Below, one piece after another: positions 24,044 to 34,874 of a stretch of 64,000 bases of DNA. The position numbers and the translations under genes were made by a program. The notes under the pieces are model-generated. The model was given only the letters and a program-made list of their open reading frames with translations. It was not told the DNA's origin and ran no database searches. The DNA is from Mantamonas sphyraenae (taxonomy: Eukaryota > CRuMs > Mantamonadidae): NCBI GenBank assembly GCA_026936335.1, contig JAPMXV010000035.1, forward strand, positions 248,001 through 312,000, given 5' to 3'. The stretch's first letter is position 1, and each line of letters begins with the position of its first letter.

Positions 24044-24126
24044 CCTGTGTGTTTGCGATTTCTGTGTGGATGGGCGGGCGCTGCGCAAGCGGTGAATTGT
24101 GTCCTCACTGCTGACGAAGGATTCGT

Positions 24127-25080
24127 TTATGATATTGCGTTGGTGGCAGTGGGCACGACTGTATGCGCAGCCCACAAGAGGGAGGCGAGGAGGACGGCGT
24201 GAACGACTTGATCGGCGCCAGCGGGAGGCTGGAGGTACAGCTGGATGGGCACAAGGATGAACGAGAGAGTGGCAAGGACGTAGATATAGTGGCGAGCATG
24301 GCGTGGATGAGCATCCTTGGCTGAGCGGTGTGTGAGGAGCCCGAGGTGTGAACGAAGGACGGTTGTGTGGCCAGCGTGAGAGACAAGAGCGAGGAGAGCA
24401 CCGAGGACAATTTGACGCCAGGAGTGGAAGCCAAGGGTCCATGTGCGGATGCAGGTGAGGGTGGAGGTGAGGAGGACGAGGAGGAAGGAGAGGAGGAAGG
24501 AGCGGGAGAGGGTGGTGTGTGCAGATGGAGACATCCAGCAGCGCCAGAGGTCTGTGTGGGCGTTGAGAGAGGTGACTGGGTGGGACGTAGGGTGGATGTG
24601 GACGGCCATGGACGGGAGGGCGAGGAGCCAGAAGAGATGAAAGTGAAAGTGGCCCGAAACACCGTTTGGATGGACGTTGCAGGCAGAATCACGGGAGAGG
24701 TGCTTGAGGATGACGTTGACAGCGTACGCACAGAGCCACCAGACAAACGAGGAGGCGACGTGGAGGATGGGAAAGCGAAGATCTTGGTGCCGTCGCCACG
24801 TCATCGCGGCGAGGGCCACGAGACAGACGACAATGGAAATGACGGTGGTGGCAAAGAGAGGGGTGGCCGGGATCCAAAGGTTTCGCGTGAGGTTGCGCAC
24901 AAGGAGCTTGTTGGCTGGGTCGTAGCGGTCGATGGCGCAAAAGTCGAGCAAGTCAGGCCTGACGAGCTGGACGAGGAGGGTGGCGACGACGATGAAGATG
25001 GACACGCGGAGGACGAGTCGTACGTACGACGTGGAATCAGAGGAGGGGGAGGAGGACGAGATTGTGGAAGAGGTGGCCAT
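24127..25080 (-). CDS. Small membrane protein of the PAP2 / FIT lipid-phosphatase type
   Basis: About 317 residues from MATSSTISSSSP (25080). An ATG also exists at 25194, but it would leave only 11 bases to the divergent V-ATPase gene. Six or so hydrophobic helices are seen. Two His motifs are placed as in the lipid phosphatase/phosphotransferase superfamily: NGVSGHFHFHLFW and, in a later helix, LGFHSWRQIVLGA, comparable to SGH and the YHT-x3-Q-x3-G pattern of dolichyl-diphosphatase and FIT proteins. The likely role is hydrolysis of a lipid phosphate or CoA-type substrate in the ER, but the exact family is open. No intron is seen. The gene ends 83 bases before the start of the orphan membrane protein on the same strand. 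Confidence 0.5.
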   Translation of the reverse strand: MATSSTISSSSPSSDSTSYVRLVLRVSIFIVVATLLVQLVRPDLLDFCAIDRYDPANKLLVRNLTRNLWIPATPLFATTVISIVVCLVALAAMTWRRHQDLRFPILHVASSFVWWLCAYAVNVILKHLSRDSACNVHPNGVSGHFHFHLFWLLALPSMAVHIHPTSHPVTSLNAHTDLWRCWMSPSAHTTLSRSFLLSFLLVLLTSTLTCIRTWTLGFHSWRQIVLGALLALVSHAGHTTVLRSHLGLLTHRSAKDAHPRHARHYIYVLATLSFILVPIQLYLQPPAGADQVVHAVLLASLLWAAHTVVPTATNAIS

Positions 25081-25205
25081 TTGGAACGAGTTTCGGCTGG
25101 CGCAGCTGGAGTCATCAAAATCCAAACGAAGCAGTAGGTGCAGGGTGTGGCTGTGAATGGAATGGAGCGTGTGCAGGCGGTGAGAGGGTTTCATGAGAGA
25201 GTAGA
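25081..25205. promoter_or_regulatory. Divergent promoter region, lipid-phosphatase-like gene / V-ATPase B
   Basis: 125 bases lie between the chosen start codons of two genes that point away from each other, so both promoters and 5' UTRs must fit here or overlap the neighbouring coding sequence. I see no TATA box or other clear element. Confidence 0.4.
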
Positions 25206-27440
25206 ATGGCGTTGGAACTCACACGCAAGGGTGTTTGGGGGCAAATCTGCAATCCCCAGAGCATGTCGGCAAGCGTGACCAACCCGGGCAAGGACATCGA
25301 CAACAAGGTGGACATGTTCAACGTGAACAAGGCGGCGGCGGAACGTGACTACAACATCCACCCGCGCCTGGGTAAGTGGAGGAGGGCGTGTGCGGGAGTG
25401 GAGCAAAAGAGGGGGGGTCAGAGGATCCGCGTGCACGCAGAGGCTGACGCGCAGGAAACTCCACGTTGAAACTCATGGATGACGCGCAGACTACCGTACG
25501 GTGACAGCAGTGAATGGACCGCTGGTGATTCTGGAGAACGTCAAGGTGAGTGTGTGGTGCAGGGCAAGTGGGAGACCGTGTGAGGGAGCGCAAGAGCAGA
25601 GGTCATCGGAGAAAAGGCCGCAGCGCATTTCGCAGGCTGACACAGCGAGAAACAACGTGCACACAGACACCCATGTACGCCGAGATCGTGAACCTGACTT
25701 TGCCGGACGGGTCGCACCGTCGTGGCCAGGTGCTGGAAGTGGAGGGTGACAAGGCAGTGGTGCAGGTGAGTTTTTCTTTTTGGCAGAGAGGGCTTTTTGG
25801 GAGGCCGGCTTGGCAGAAAGACGCAGCAGGTCGTGGAGGAGATGAGGAGCCGATGGGACAGGCGGATGGATGAAGGAGAGAGAACTGACACAGAGACTAC
25901 ATGGAAATGTGGAAACGCATGGCACACAGGTGTTTGAGGGTACGCACGGAGTGGACACGAAGAAGACGCGCATCGAGGCAGTCGGCGAGACACTGCGCTA
26001 CGGCGTGGCTGAGGACATGCTGGGCCGCATCTTTTCGGGAAGTGGTACGCCGATTGACAACGGACCGCCCATCCTGCCCGAGGACGAGCTGGACATCATG
26101 GGTATGCCCATCAACCCGTACTCGCGCATTTACCCCGAGGAAATGATTGAGACGGGCATCAGCGCCATCGACACGATGAACAGCATTGCGCGTGGCCAGA
26201 AGATCCCCATCTTCTCTGCTGCCGGTTTGCCGCACAACGAAATTGCCGCGCAGATTTGTCGCCAGGCCGGTCTGGTGAAGAAGACGAGCGAGGGAGAGCT
26301 GGTGGACGACGAGGAGGACAACTTTGCCATTGTGTTTGCGGCCATGGGTGTGAACATGGAGACGGCACGTTTCTTCAAGCGGGACTTTGAGGAGAACGGC
26401 TCCATGGAGAAGGTGACGCTGTTTTTGAACCTGGCCAACGACCCCACGATCGAGCGTATCATTACGCCGCGTCTGGCCCTGACCACTGCCGAGTACCTGG
26501 CGTACCAGTGCGACAAGCACGTGCTGGTCATCCTGACCGACATGAGTTCGTACGCTGATGCCCTGCGTGAGGTGTCTGCCGCTCGTGAAGAGGTGCCCGG
26601 TCGCCGTGGTTACCCGGGTTACATGTACACGGATTTGAGCACCATCTACGAGCGTGCCGGACGTGTTGAGGGACGTGGTGGTTCGATCACCCAGATCCCG
26701 ATTCTTACCATGCCCAACGACGACATTACGCATCCCATCCCGGATCTCACGGGCTACATTACTGAGGGTCAGATCGTAAGTGGAAGCGAGAGACAGAGAG
26801 AGAGGGAGGGGAGAGATGTTGGGTTCAGGAGAAAGGGTCCATCCATCCTCCATGGAACGGTGCCGAAAAGTCTTCTGCGGCGAGCCACAGGGACAGTCGA
26901 AACAGGCGAGCATTGCACAGTCAGTCATACTCACACACACACACACACACACAAACATACACACACGCACAGTACATCGACCGTCAGCTGCATAACCGTC
27001 AGATCTACCCGCCCATCAACGTGCTGCCGTCGCTGTCGCGTCTGATGAAGTCGGCTATCGGCGAGGGCATGACGCGCAAGGACCACGGCGAGGTGTCGAA
27101 CCAGATGTACATGAACTACGCCATCGGTGGGGATGTCAAGGCGATGAAGGCCGTGGTGGGTGAGGAGGCTCTGACAGCGGAGGATCTGCTGTATCTGGAG
27201 TTCCGTGACAAGTTTGAGAACAACTTCCTGCAGCAGGGCTACTATGAGAAGCGCACCATTTTCCAGTCGCTGGACATCGCCTGGTCGCTGCTGCGCACGT
27301 TCCCGCGTGAGCTGCTGAAGCGCATTTCTCTCGAGACCATCGAGGAAAACTACGACCGTCAGGTCGAGGAGGCGTTCATGGAGGCCGGCGTGGGCGTTGG
27401 CTCGTCCTCGTCCTCCTCTTCCTCGTCGGACGAGGAGTAA
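25206..27440 (+). CDS. ATP6V1B: V-type H+-ATPase subunit B
   Basis: Five exons: 25206-25371, 25490-25545, 25667-25765, 25930-26775 and 26973-27440, giving 544 residues. All borders are GT-AG and in phase. The protein matches subunit B of the V1 sector almost throughout: [81 protein letters not shown] and [20 protein letters not shown]. Subunit B carries the non-catalytic nucleotide sites of the rotary pump that acidifies endolysosomal and other compartments. I start at MALELTRKG; a second Met at 25263 (MSASVTNPG) is possible. The last 15 residues are a Ser run ending DEE, unlike most relatives. The gene diverges from the minus-strand gene at 25080. Confidence 0.97.
26932..26970. repeat. CA microsatellite at the end of V-ATPase B intron 4
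   Basis: A pure CA run to about 26952, followed by imperfect CA-rich sequence, leads directly into the acceptor of intron 4 (CACGCACAG at 26972). It occupies the place of the usual pyrimidine tract. Confidence 0.9.
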
Positions 27441-27523
27441 TGTGTGTGGAGAGCAGTGTTGGAGAAGGGAGAAATGGAAACCCGCGCCTGCGTGCGCAAC
27501 GTTTGTTCGGCTTTGCTTTGGGG

Positions 27524-29620
27524 ATGGAAATCGACGAGCAGCCGCCTTCAGTGCCTGTTCAAGACGCTCGTGAAGAAGAAGCGACGGACACGCACATGGA
27601 GGTGGATGCGGGCGGAGACCTTGATCGGGGGGCAAAGGAAAGCCTGCAGCCACAGCTGTCGAGTGGAGGGGATGGAGACGAAGTGAAAGGCGGGGAGGAA
27701 CAAGGGGGCGTGGGGAACGAGGAGGAATTGGAGGTAGATGGGGACGAAGGAGAAGGAGAAGGAGAGGAGGAGGACGGACAGATGGACTCGCCCAAGCCGG
27801 GCGACGAAACGCCGAGCACGTCAACAGAAGACGGAGCAAAGGAGGACGAGAAGGGAAACGACAACGAAGAAGAGCACGAAGAGGATGAAGACGAAGAGGA
27901 GGACGAAGAAGACGACGAAAGCTTTGTGGACGAAATGGGCGAGGACGACGACGAGGACGACGACGACGAGTTCGGGGAGAGCGATGAGGACGAGGAAGAG
28001 GAAGAGGACGAGGGCGAAGAGGGAATGGCCAACGAAGTGGTTTCTCTGCAAGTGTATGGGGCGCAGGGGAAGCACGGATACGAGGGAAACGGAGCGGGCC
28101 ACAGGGGCGGGGAAGGTGTCAACGGCGGCGCGCAAGCAGGAGGGCATACGGGGACAGGAGACACAGACGGAGAGCACGGTCACAGGGTGCGCAAATCGAC
28201 AGGAGGAGAGGTGGACGGCGTACTAGCTCTGCTTGCAGCACAGCGTGCAGCGCTGGCAAAAGTGCATGATCAGGAAGAGGAGAAGAGCCGGCTGGAGAAG
28301 TGGAGGGAACATGTGGACGGACTGGATGTGCACACACTGCTGGAAGAACACAAATCACATTCATTGGTGGTGTGGCACATGGAGAAACGGCGCAAGGAGG
28401 CCGCAGAGCGAGCAGCGAAGATGGAGACCGGGAACACGGAGCAAGCAGCCAGCACGAAAGAAAATCGAGCGGCGCGCATTGCCAAAGCTAAAAAGACGCT
28501 TGCCAAGCAACTGGAAAAGATGGCTGAGCGAGACGAAGAGGAGCGGCTGATCCGACAGAGGCTGCGGAAGCGAAACGGGAACGAAAAGCAGGAGACGTGT
28601 GCAGACAACGTGGTACGGCTGCGCAGCGAGCTTGCAACGTTCTTTGAACCGATTGCGGGTGAAAATGAGATTGTACGGGGCGAACAAAGCCGACTGTGGC
28701 TGGAGCCAGCAGACGGGACACACAGTGGGAGCAGTCCACGGGGCGTCAAGCGACCACGCGACTCCGAAGGACACACTGACGCACACGGGTTTGAGGTTGG
28801 CGGTGAACACGCAGAGAGTCAGGAAAGCAACAAACGGGCAAGGACAGAGGAGGTGAACGAAGGAGAGACAAGGGCGTCGTCGTCGAGTTTGTCCTCGTCC
28901 TCGTCCTCGTCCTCGTCCTCCTCGTCGATCAGCAGCAGCAGCAGCAATGATTCATCCAAGAAACGCTGGGTGTCCAGCACACAGTGGCGACGCATCACCA
29001 CGTGGGAGCAGGTGCAGCGAGCAACGGAAGGGTATGTGCAGGGCAAGCACAGCCGGGCAAGTTGGCACGCTCGCGGGAGCAGCCAGCCCGGCGAGCACGC
29101 ACAAGCAGACGCGGTTCTGTTGGCATTGGCACGTGCAGGGGCAGTTGTTGTGCGATATGGCGTGGCAACAAGCGTGGCGCCCGTGCAACGCAGTTACGTC
29201 CTGCTCCTTGTGCAAAGTGACAACAGCGCCATGCTCACGGGCCTGCGGCACGTGGCCACACAGTCCGAGGAGAGTGTGCAAATCCACCAACGAAACGAAG
29301 GCTCGGCCCTGGACGAGACTACGGCGATGTTGCAGCGGCAGCCGATGGTGCGTGAAGCAAACGCCGGCAGCACTGTACGTTTGTTTGAAGCTCCCGAGCT
29401 GGCCCTGCCAGGAGTGGACTTGAAGCTTCAGAAATGGGTTTTTGCACATTGTACGGCTGTGCTTCTGCACGACGTGCGATGGGGAGCTGCAAGGTCCACG
29501 TTGTGGCCGCTGCTCAACGACTTTGTCTCCACCCTACCGCAGCAACAGGGCACGAAGCGCTCTGCCGAAGAATCCCAGCCAGAAGTGAATGGCAGTGACA
29601 AGCGCCAACGTGTGGAGTAA
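27524..29620 (+). CDS. Acidic, coiled-coil orphan protein, probably nuclear
   Basis: About 698 residues from MEIDEQPPSVP (27524). The frame opens at 27440, overlapping the V-ATPase stop, so the later Met is preferred. The first 200 residues are dominated by Asp/Glu runs. A charged helical section follows (EKRRKEAAERAAKME, AKKTLAKQLEKMAERDEEE). Next come a nuclear-localisation-like stretch (GVKRPRDSE, NKRART) and a Ser run from a TCCTCG repeat (about 28880-28930). A better-folded C-terminal section of about 200 residues has alternating hydrophobics (LLALARAGAVVVRYG, SYVLLLVQSD, LQKWVFAHCTAVLLHDV). I know no family for this. It converges on the stress-protein gene 45 bases downstream. Confidence 0.65.
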   Translation: MEIDEQPPSVPVQDAREEEATDTHMEVDAGGDLDRGAKESLQPQLSSGGDGDEVKGGEEQGGVGNEEELEVDGDEGEGEGEEEDGQMDSPKPGDETPSTSTEDGAKEDEKGNDNEEEHEEDEDEEEDEEDDESFVDEMGEDDDEDDDDEFGESDEDEEEEEDEGEEGMANEVVSLQVYGAQGKHGYEGNGAGHRGGEGVNGGAQAGGHTGTGDTDGEHGHRVRKSTGGEVDGVLALLAAQRAALAKVHDQEEEKSRLEKWREHVDGLDVHTLLEEHKSHSLVVWHMEKRRKEAAERAAKMETGNTEQAASTKENRAARIAKAKKTLAKQLEKMAERDEEERLIRQRLRKRNGNEKQETCADNVVRLRSELATFFEPIAGENEIVRGEQSRLWLEPADGTHSGSSPRGVKRPRDSEGHTDAHGFEVGGEHAESQESNKRARTEEVNEGETRASSSSLSSSSSSSSSSSSISSSSSNDSSKKRWVSSTQWRRITTWEQVQRATEGYVQGKHSRASWHARGSSQPGEHAQADAVLLALARAGAVVVRYGVATSVAPVQRSYVLLLVQSDNSAMLTGLRHVATQSEESVQIHQRNEGSALDETTAMLQRQPMVREANAGSTVRLFEAPELALPGVDLKLQKWVFAHCTAVLLHDVRWGAARSTLWPLLNDFVSTLPQQQGTKRSAEESQPEVNGSDKRQRVE

Positions 29621-29665
29621 ATGTTTCCGGCAAACAGGAATTCAATGTGTTGTTTGGGAGGCCCA

Positions 29666-30088
29666 TCAGCGAACGGTCATCACGGCGCAGGGCGCTTCCT
29701 TGCACACCGTCTTGGACACGGAGCCGAGAAAGACGTGCTTGAGCGTGTCATTGACGTGTCCCACGGCCACGAGGTCAATTTCCAGCTCGTTGATCTTCTC
29801 GATGATGGCGGTAGCGACGCCGGAAGCGTCCGACACAATCACCTCTTCGTGGTCAATTTTCCGCTCCTCGCACAACTCGCTATAGGACTGCAGGAGCACG
29901 CTTGCGTCCTCTTTGTTGCTCTTTGTCTTTTCCTCGTTGCTCGATGCGCTGTGCAGAGGGTTGTGTGCCTCGCCATACACGTGCATAAGATAAAGTCGGT
30001 CGCCATCTTTCAGCAGCTGCAGTATGCTTGCAAACACCCGGTCAGCATTCTCGCTGCCATCCAGACACACCATTGTCCTTTTTCCCAT
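29666..30088 (-). CDS. Universal stress protein (UspA) family
   Basis: A single exon of 140 residues from MGKRTMVCLDGSENAD. The length and fold signature fit a single-domain USP: an N-terminal strand followed by D-G-S-E, and near the C terminus VAVGHVNDTLKHVFLGSVS, the G-x2-to-G-S/T segment that binds ATP in ATP-binding members. Here the first glycines are partly replaced (VGHVND instead of the usual GSRG), so nucleotide binding may be weak. Members act in stress tolerance in bacteria, plants and protists. The gene shares a 104-base divergent region with the release-factor-like gene. Confidence 0.85.
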   Translation of the reverse strand: MGKRTMVCLDGSENADRVFASILQLLKDGDRLYLMHVYGEAHNPLHSASSNEEKTKSNKEDASVLLQSYSELCEERKIDHEEVIVSDASGVATAIIEKINELEIDLVAVGHVNDTLKHVFLGSVSKTVCKEAPCAVMTVR

Positions 30089-30192
30089 GGTTGCTTGACC
30101 TCTGCACGATGGTGGTTGCCCGCGTGTGTGTGTGTGTGTGTGTGTGTGGGAGTTTGCTTGTCGGTGTCGGCGCCGGCTGGACCACAGGATCA
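30089..30192. promoter_or_regulatory. Divergent promoter region with a GT microsatellite
   Basis: 104 bases between the starts of the stress-protein gene (minus) and the release-factor-like gene (plus). A GT repeat of about 12 units covers 30124-30147. I see no TATA box. Confidence 0.45.
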
Positions 30193-30687
30193 ATGTTTGC
30201 AAGGATACTGCCGTTGCGCAACTTTTCAGCGTACAACTCTGCAGCACTGGCCACGGTGCACCGTGTTTCTGTGCAGCGCCCACTGTACACTTGCGTGCAT
30301 GTGCAGGCAGACGACATCAATCCCGGCGACACACCTCCCGCCCCTGTGACGATTACCCTGGACGAGGACGACTTGGAAGAAAGATTCACTCTAGGCGGAG
30401 GCAAGGGAGGACAGAAAATCAACAAGACGGCATCACTTGTGTTGCTGCGGCACAAACCAACCGGCATAGTTGTCCGCTGCCAAGCACAACGTTCCCAAGC
30501 GGACAACAGGCGCATTGCACGCAAGCGCATGCTCGAAAAGCTTGACCAGCACTTCAATGGCACCCTTAGCAAACGCTCACGCCGCGCTGACAAGAAACGC
30601 AAGCAGAAGCAGCGTCGAAAGCGGAGAACAAAGGCAAAGCTGGAGCAGTCGCTGGAGCAGGTCTCGGCTCCAGCTCCAGAGACGTGA
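30193..30687 (+). CDS. MTRFR: Mitochondrial release-factor-like protein (MTRFR/C12orf65 type)
   Basis: 164 residues from MFARILPLRNFSAYNS, an Arg/Ser-rich start typical of a mitochondrial presequence; an in-frame ATG at 30109 is a weaker alternative. The diagnostic motif is LGGGKGGQKINKT, the GGQ loop that class I release factors use to hydrolyse peptidyl-tRNA. As in C12orf65, the GGQ domain is followed directly by a strongly basic tail (KRSRRADKKRKQKQRRKRR), with no codon-recognition domain. The expected role is rescue of stalled mitochondrial ribosomes. The gene ends 71 bases before the 3' end of the converging WDR75 gene. Confidence 0.88.
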   Translation: MFARILPLRNFSAYNSAALATVHRVSVQRPLYTCVHVQADDINPGDTPPAPVTITLDEDDLEERFTLGGGKGGQKINKTASLVLLRHKPTGIVVRCQAQRSQADNRRIARKRMLEKLDQHFNGTLSKRSRRADKKRKQKQRRKRRTKAKLEQSLEQVSAPAPET

Positions 30688-30758
30688 CAACGTCTTGCAT
30701 GAAGCAAGGGAAGAAGGTAGAGGCACACGCAATGTAATCGCTGCCAAACACACACGTT

Positions 30759-33700
30759 TCACTTCCTCCTGCGCTTCTTGCCTGTGGACTTGGCGGTGCT
30801 GCTGCTCGTGCTCTTCTTGGCCGGCGTCTTGCCTCCTGCCTCGCCACCATCTGCGCTGCTGTCCAGCGTCTCTACAAACTCCTCGCGGAAGAACTGCATC
30901 AGAGAGTCCTGTCCCTGGCTGTCCCACGCCGGCAGAGTGAACAGGCCGTTCTTCGACTCGCGCTGGAACAGTTGCTGTTTCGCCAGTTCACTCAGCTCGT
31001 CTGCATCATCCTCCGCTTCCGCCTCGACTTGTTTCTGCTCTTCTTCCTCCGCAAGCTCGTCCTCCTCATCATCCTCATCCTCCTCCTCCGCATCGTCATC
31101 CTGCTCGTCGTCATCGTCCTCCAACTCGTCGTCGTCCCACACGTATGCATCATCCACGTCCAGGGCGTCGTCATCGCCTGCATCTGCCTCTCCTCCTTCT
31201 TCTACCCCGCCCTTCGCATCTGCCTCCTGGTCGCCCTCCTGTTCTGCCAGCGCCCTGGCCTGGTTCTCCGCCTTGAGCAGCAGGGTGTCCATAAACGCCT
31301 CTGCAATCTTGCTCACCGAGGGGAGCACGTGTGCAGGCGAGTCAAACAGGTCGCCCACCCGTCCCATGGTCCTGCTCGGCTGCATCTGTGCTGTGTCCAG
31401 CTCATCGGACGTCGACGACGACGACGATGCGCCGCCTGTTGCCCGTCCAAACATCTGTTCAAAGCGCGACTTGCCTGCGCTGCTAGCAAGCTTCACGCGC
31501 TCTGTGCTTTCTGTCTCCATGGCATCCTCGTCGTCCGGCTGGGCCAATTCGCCGCCACTCTGCCCAGCGTCGTCCGTCTTGCTCCACCCTTCACGAGTGA
31601 AACTCATTGTTGCCCGTCACATACACCAGAACGCTGCGGCGGGAGGTACTGTCCGACGTGTGGAAACCCATGGCCATGACCTGGTCGTTGTGCAGTCGCC
31701 ACATGTGCAGCGGTTTCGGCGATTCGGCCGCAAACATCATCACGAGCGACTCGGTCTTGCTCAGGTTGATGGCCAGCGCAAAGCGTCCGTCGTCGTAGTC
31801 TCCCACAGTGTCCACTGCGTAGCAGACGGTGGCCAGCTTCAGCGACCACCACACGCTCTCGTTGAGCACATTCCACACGTACACTGTGTCGGAGGAGCAC
31901 GCCAGCAGGAAGGGAGTGTTGGGCAGGAATGCAAGGATGCGCACGCGTTGCTTCGGAGACCCCAGCGTCATCACGCTCTGCAGACTGTTTGTGTCTGGCA
32001 ACCACAGCGTGATTGTCTGACCGTACGACACAGCCATCAGCGAGCCGTCTGTGGAAAAGCACGCCGCTGTGGCCTGATAGTCGCGATAGAAGCCCACCGA
32101 ACGACACACCCATGTGGACAAAACGTCTCCCTCGCCGTCGACATCCTCGCCGCCGCCCTTGCTGCTGCTCGTTGCCGCTTGGCGTGCCTTTTGTTGGGCC
32201 TCTGTGCTCGTGTACGTCTTTGCGTGCACGTCTCGATTCACCCTGCTCCACAGCTTGAACTTGTTGTCGTGCGAGCACGTCACGACCATCGGCTGCGTCG
32301 GATGAAAGGCAAGTCCGCTCACATAGCCCTCGTGCGGCGCCTCCATCTGCGTCACCAAATCGTAGTTGGCCGAGCCTGTGTTGTACGCCCAAAACTTGAG
32401 CGTGGACACATTGCCCGCGTCGCTGCTGGGCCGCCTGTCGATGGTGGCCATCATGGAGCTGTCTGCGCTGAAAGCCACCAGATCCACAAGATGAGGCGAC
32501 ACCTCACCCTTGTCGGCGCCGGACACGTGCGACGCAGCAGCCACCTGCACGTCCATCACGTGCCGGTCTGTCATCACATTGTAAAACTGCAGGTGGCCCG
32601 AAATGCCGTTCATCACAGCCAGCTCGCGCAACGGGTCAAACACAAAGCCGTGGAACAGTGAGTTGGGGTGTGCAAAGCCTCCGATGGCACCCTTGGCCAC
32701 AGCGTTCTGGAAGCGCTTCATGTACAGATCGCGCTTGCTCGAGCGGATGCCTCGAACACGCTGGACCACCTTGAGCTGCAGGGCGTCCACAAGGCGCGCC
32801 GTGTTGTCGCCACAGGTCAGCACGTACGTCTGCGCGTCCGGAGACACTGTGATGGAAGTGATCTTTGCCCCCAAGCGTGACATGAACTGCTTCTTGTCCG
32901 TCTGCAGCTGCCAGATCACCAACACGGCTTCCTCGCCACCCGAGTATAAATAGTTGCCGTCGTCGGAAAAGGCCAGAGTGGCCACCGTGTGTGCGTGCCA
33001 ATGCATGTACGACGTCACCGGGTTGCTGCCCACCAGCTCGTCGTTGTCCCCCAGAAAGTACCAGGACGTGATGCGTCCGATCACATCTCCCGTGTAAATC
33101 ACCTGCTTCTGCGGATGGAACGCAAGCGCAGACAGACTTGTCATGTGGTTGTACGTCACTTGCGCGTTGTCTCGCTCCAGATCCAAGACCACCAACTGCT
33201 GACGGAAGGTTGCCGCAAGGAAGCGCCCGTCGTTGCTCACCACCATGTGTGAGCACAGCGCAGAGCCATGACGATACAGTCGTGCTTTGCGTGTGGTCAA
33301 CAAATCGACCTTGAAGATGCGTGTGCCCACAACGCTGCTGCGTCCTCGTTTCTTCTCGCTCGAAGCGCTCTCTTGCTGCTGCGTCGACGCGGAGCTCGCT
33401 TCGTCCATACCCTGGGGCGTGTATGACATACCCCGGAATGGATTGCGTTTGGCTTTGCTGTTTTTGGCCGCCTTGCTCCCCTTCTTGCCGCCCTGCCCAC
33501 TGCTGGATTTCGTCGTGCCTGCCGCTGCCACGGCCACGTACAGCGAGTCGCCGTTCGGCGAGATGCCGGCCATGTGGTGCACAGGCATTTCGATGGTGTG
33601 CACCTAAAGGGTCATAAACAAGCGTGTGTGAATACAAGGGTGAAGGTGAGCACGTGTCAGCGGTCCTGAGTCTACCAGACGTCGTCCGCATGCGCCGTCT

Positions 33701-34008
33701 CGTCCGTCGAGCCCGACGCCACCTACCTGCAAACACAGCTCATCGTTAAAGTCCCAAACGCGCACGGTGCCGTCCAGCGAGCAGGTAAACAGCTGCAGCG
33801 GGTTGTTGGGGTTCAGCAGAGCCCCCGTCACCGTGTCCGTGTGCCCGTGCAGCGTGCGAACACATTCGCCCGTCCGAACCCCGTACATCTTCACCACGCG
33901 GGCCATGCACACGAAAAAGTAGTCCGAGTCCAGCGTAAACGTTGGCGCGGCCTGGTTTAGCGTGCCTGTCGTCAGTCGCGAGTGCTTCCATGCAGGTGAC
34001 GACGACAT
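30759..34008 (-). CDS. WDR75: WDR75 / Utp17 (Nan1), WD40 subunit of the small-subunit processome
   Basis: Exon 1 is 34008-33727 and exon 2 runs from 33603. Together they give tandem WD40 repeats of the WDR75 type, e.g. FTLDSDYFFVCMARVVKMYG and NPLQLFTCSLDGTVRVWDF. The frame closes at 31591, but the +1 frame, beginning at 31607, continues with a family-typical C-terminal segment (LFDSPAHVLPSVSKIAEAF) and an acidic then Lys/Arg-rich tail to 30759. Removing one base from the AAA at 31600-31602 (TTT on the coding strand) fuses them, so I call one gene of about 1,040 residues. WDR75 belongs to the t-UTP group, which links rDNA transcription to 18S rRNA processing in the nucleolus. It lies downstream of dCMP deaminase on the same strand, 93 bases away. 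Confidence 0.88.
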
Positions 34009-34101
34009 TGCAAAGCGGGCAGAAAAACTTGGTTGGCGCGGCGGATTTTCCCACCCACACATCTGCATTGGCATCTGACACGCCCCACTGCACCCATTCC
34101 T

Positions 34102-34835
34102 TCACACCCCTCCGAAATCCAACACCAGGCGGTCCCGCGATGACTCAAACTGCTCCAGTTGGACCCCGCACACTTCTCAAGCATCATCCGCGACGCTTTG
34201 AACTGCCAGTGCTCAGCGTACTTGTCACTGATGTACACCACCTTTTTGATGCCGCTCTGAATGATCGCCTTGGCACAATTGTTGCACGGAAACAGCAACA
34301 CATAGCAAACACATCCGTCCAGCGTCTGCGTCGCGTTCAGGATGGCGTTCATCTCGGCGTGTTCCACAAACGGGTACTTTGTGTCCAGTGGATCGTCGGC
34401 CTCGCGTCCCCAGCTGCCCACATCGCGTTGCCCGTGCCACACCATGTGCGTGTCAGCACTGGGGGCGAGAACAAACCGCGCGCACGACACTTACCTGATG
34501 TCTTCATCGTCGTCGCTGATACCCCAGGGGAATCCATTGTAGCCGATACCCACAATCTTTTGCTGAGGCGTCACGATGCACGAGCCAACCTACACGCGGC
34601 AGCGTCAGCCAGAGCCCTTCTTCTCCCTCCTTCCCTGTGTACACCCACCTGTGTGTTTGGATCCTTGCTCCTTTGAGCAGCGAGTGCTGCAATGCCCATG
34701 AAGTACTCGTCCCAGTTGATGTAGTCTGTCTCGGTGACCTCACTCAGTTAGTGGCTCCGTGTTGTGGATGGTGATCAGGGCCGCTCCTATCTCCCTCTCT
34801 CTGCACGCCGTACTCACAGCTCCGACTGTCCCCAT
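34102..34835 (-). CDS. DCTD: Deoxycytidylate (dCMP) deaminase
   Basis: Exons 34835-34818, 34738-34649, 34589-34495 and 34458-34102. The zinc site is plain: HAEMNAIL supplies His and the proton-shuttling Glu, and [17 protein letters not shown] the two Cys. [20 protein letters not shown] and [11 protein letters not shown] also match the family. The enzyme converts dCMP to dUMP for thymidylate synthesis and is usually regulated by dCTP and dTTP. The frame drifts after MLEKCAG; adding one G to the GGGG (CCCC at 34164-34167) restores a normal C terminus ending LVLDFGGV. The tiny first exon is tentative. An upstream frame at 35052-34875 could be the real N terminus. Intron 3 is only 36 bases. Confidence 0.87.
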
Positions 34836-34874
34836 CTCCCCGTGATTACGGACATAGGATGTCCACCCACCTAC

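Noticed and set aside
24044-24442. Extension of the orphan membrane protein to an upstream ATG
   Set aside because: The added 133 residues are Pro/Arg/Ser/Cys-rich without a membrane or signal pattern and overlap the neighbouring coding sequence in another frame.
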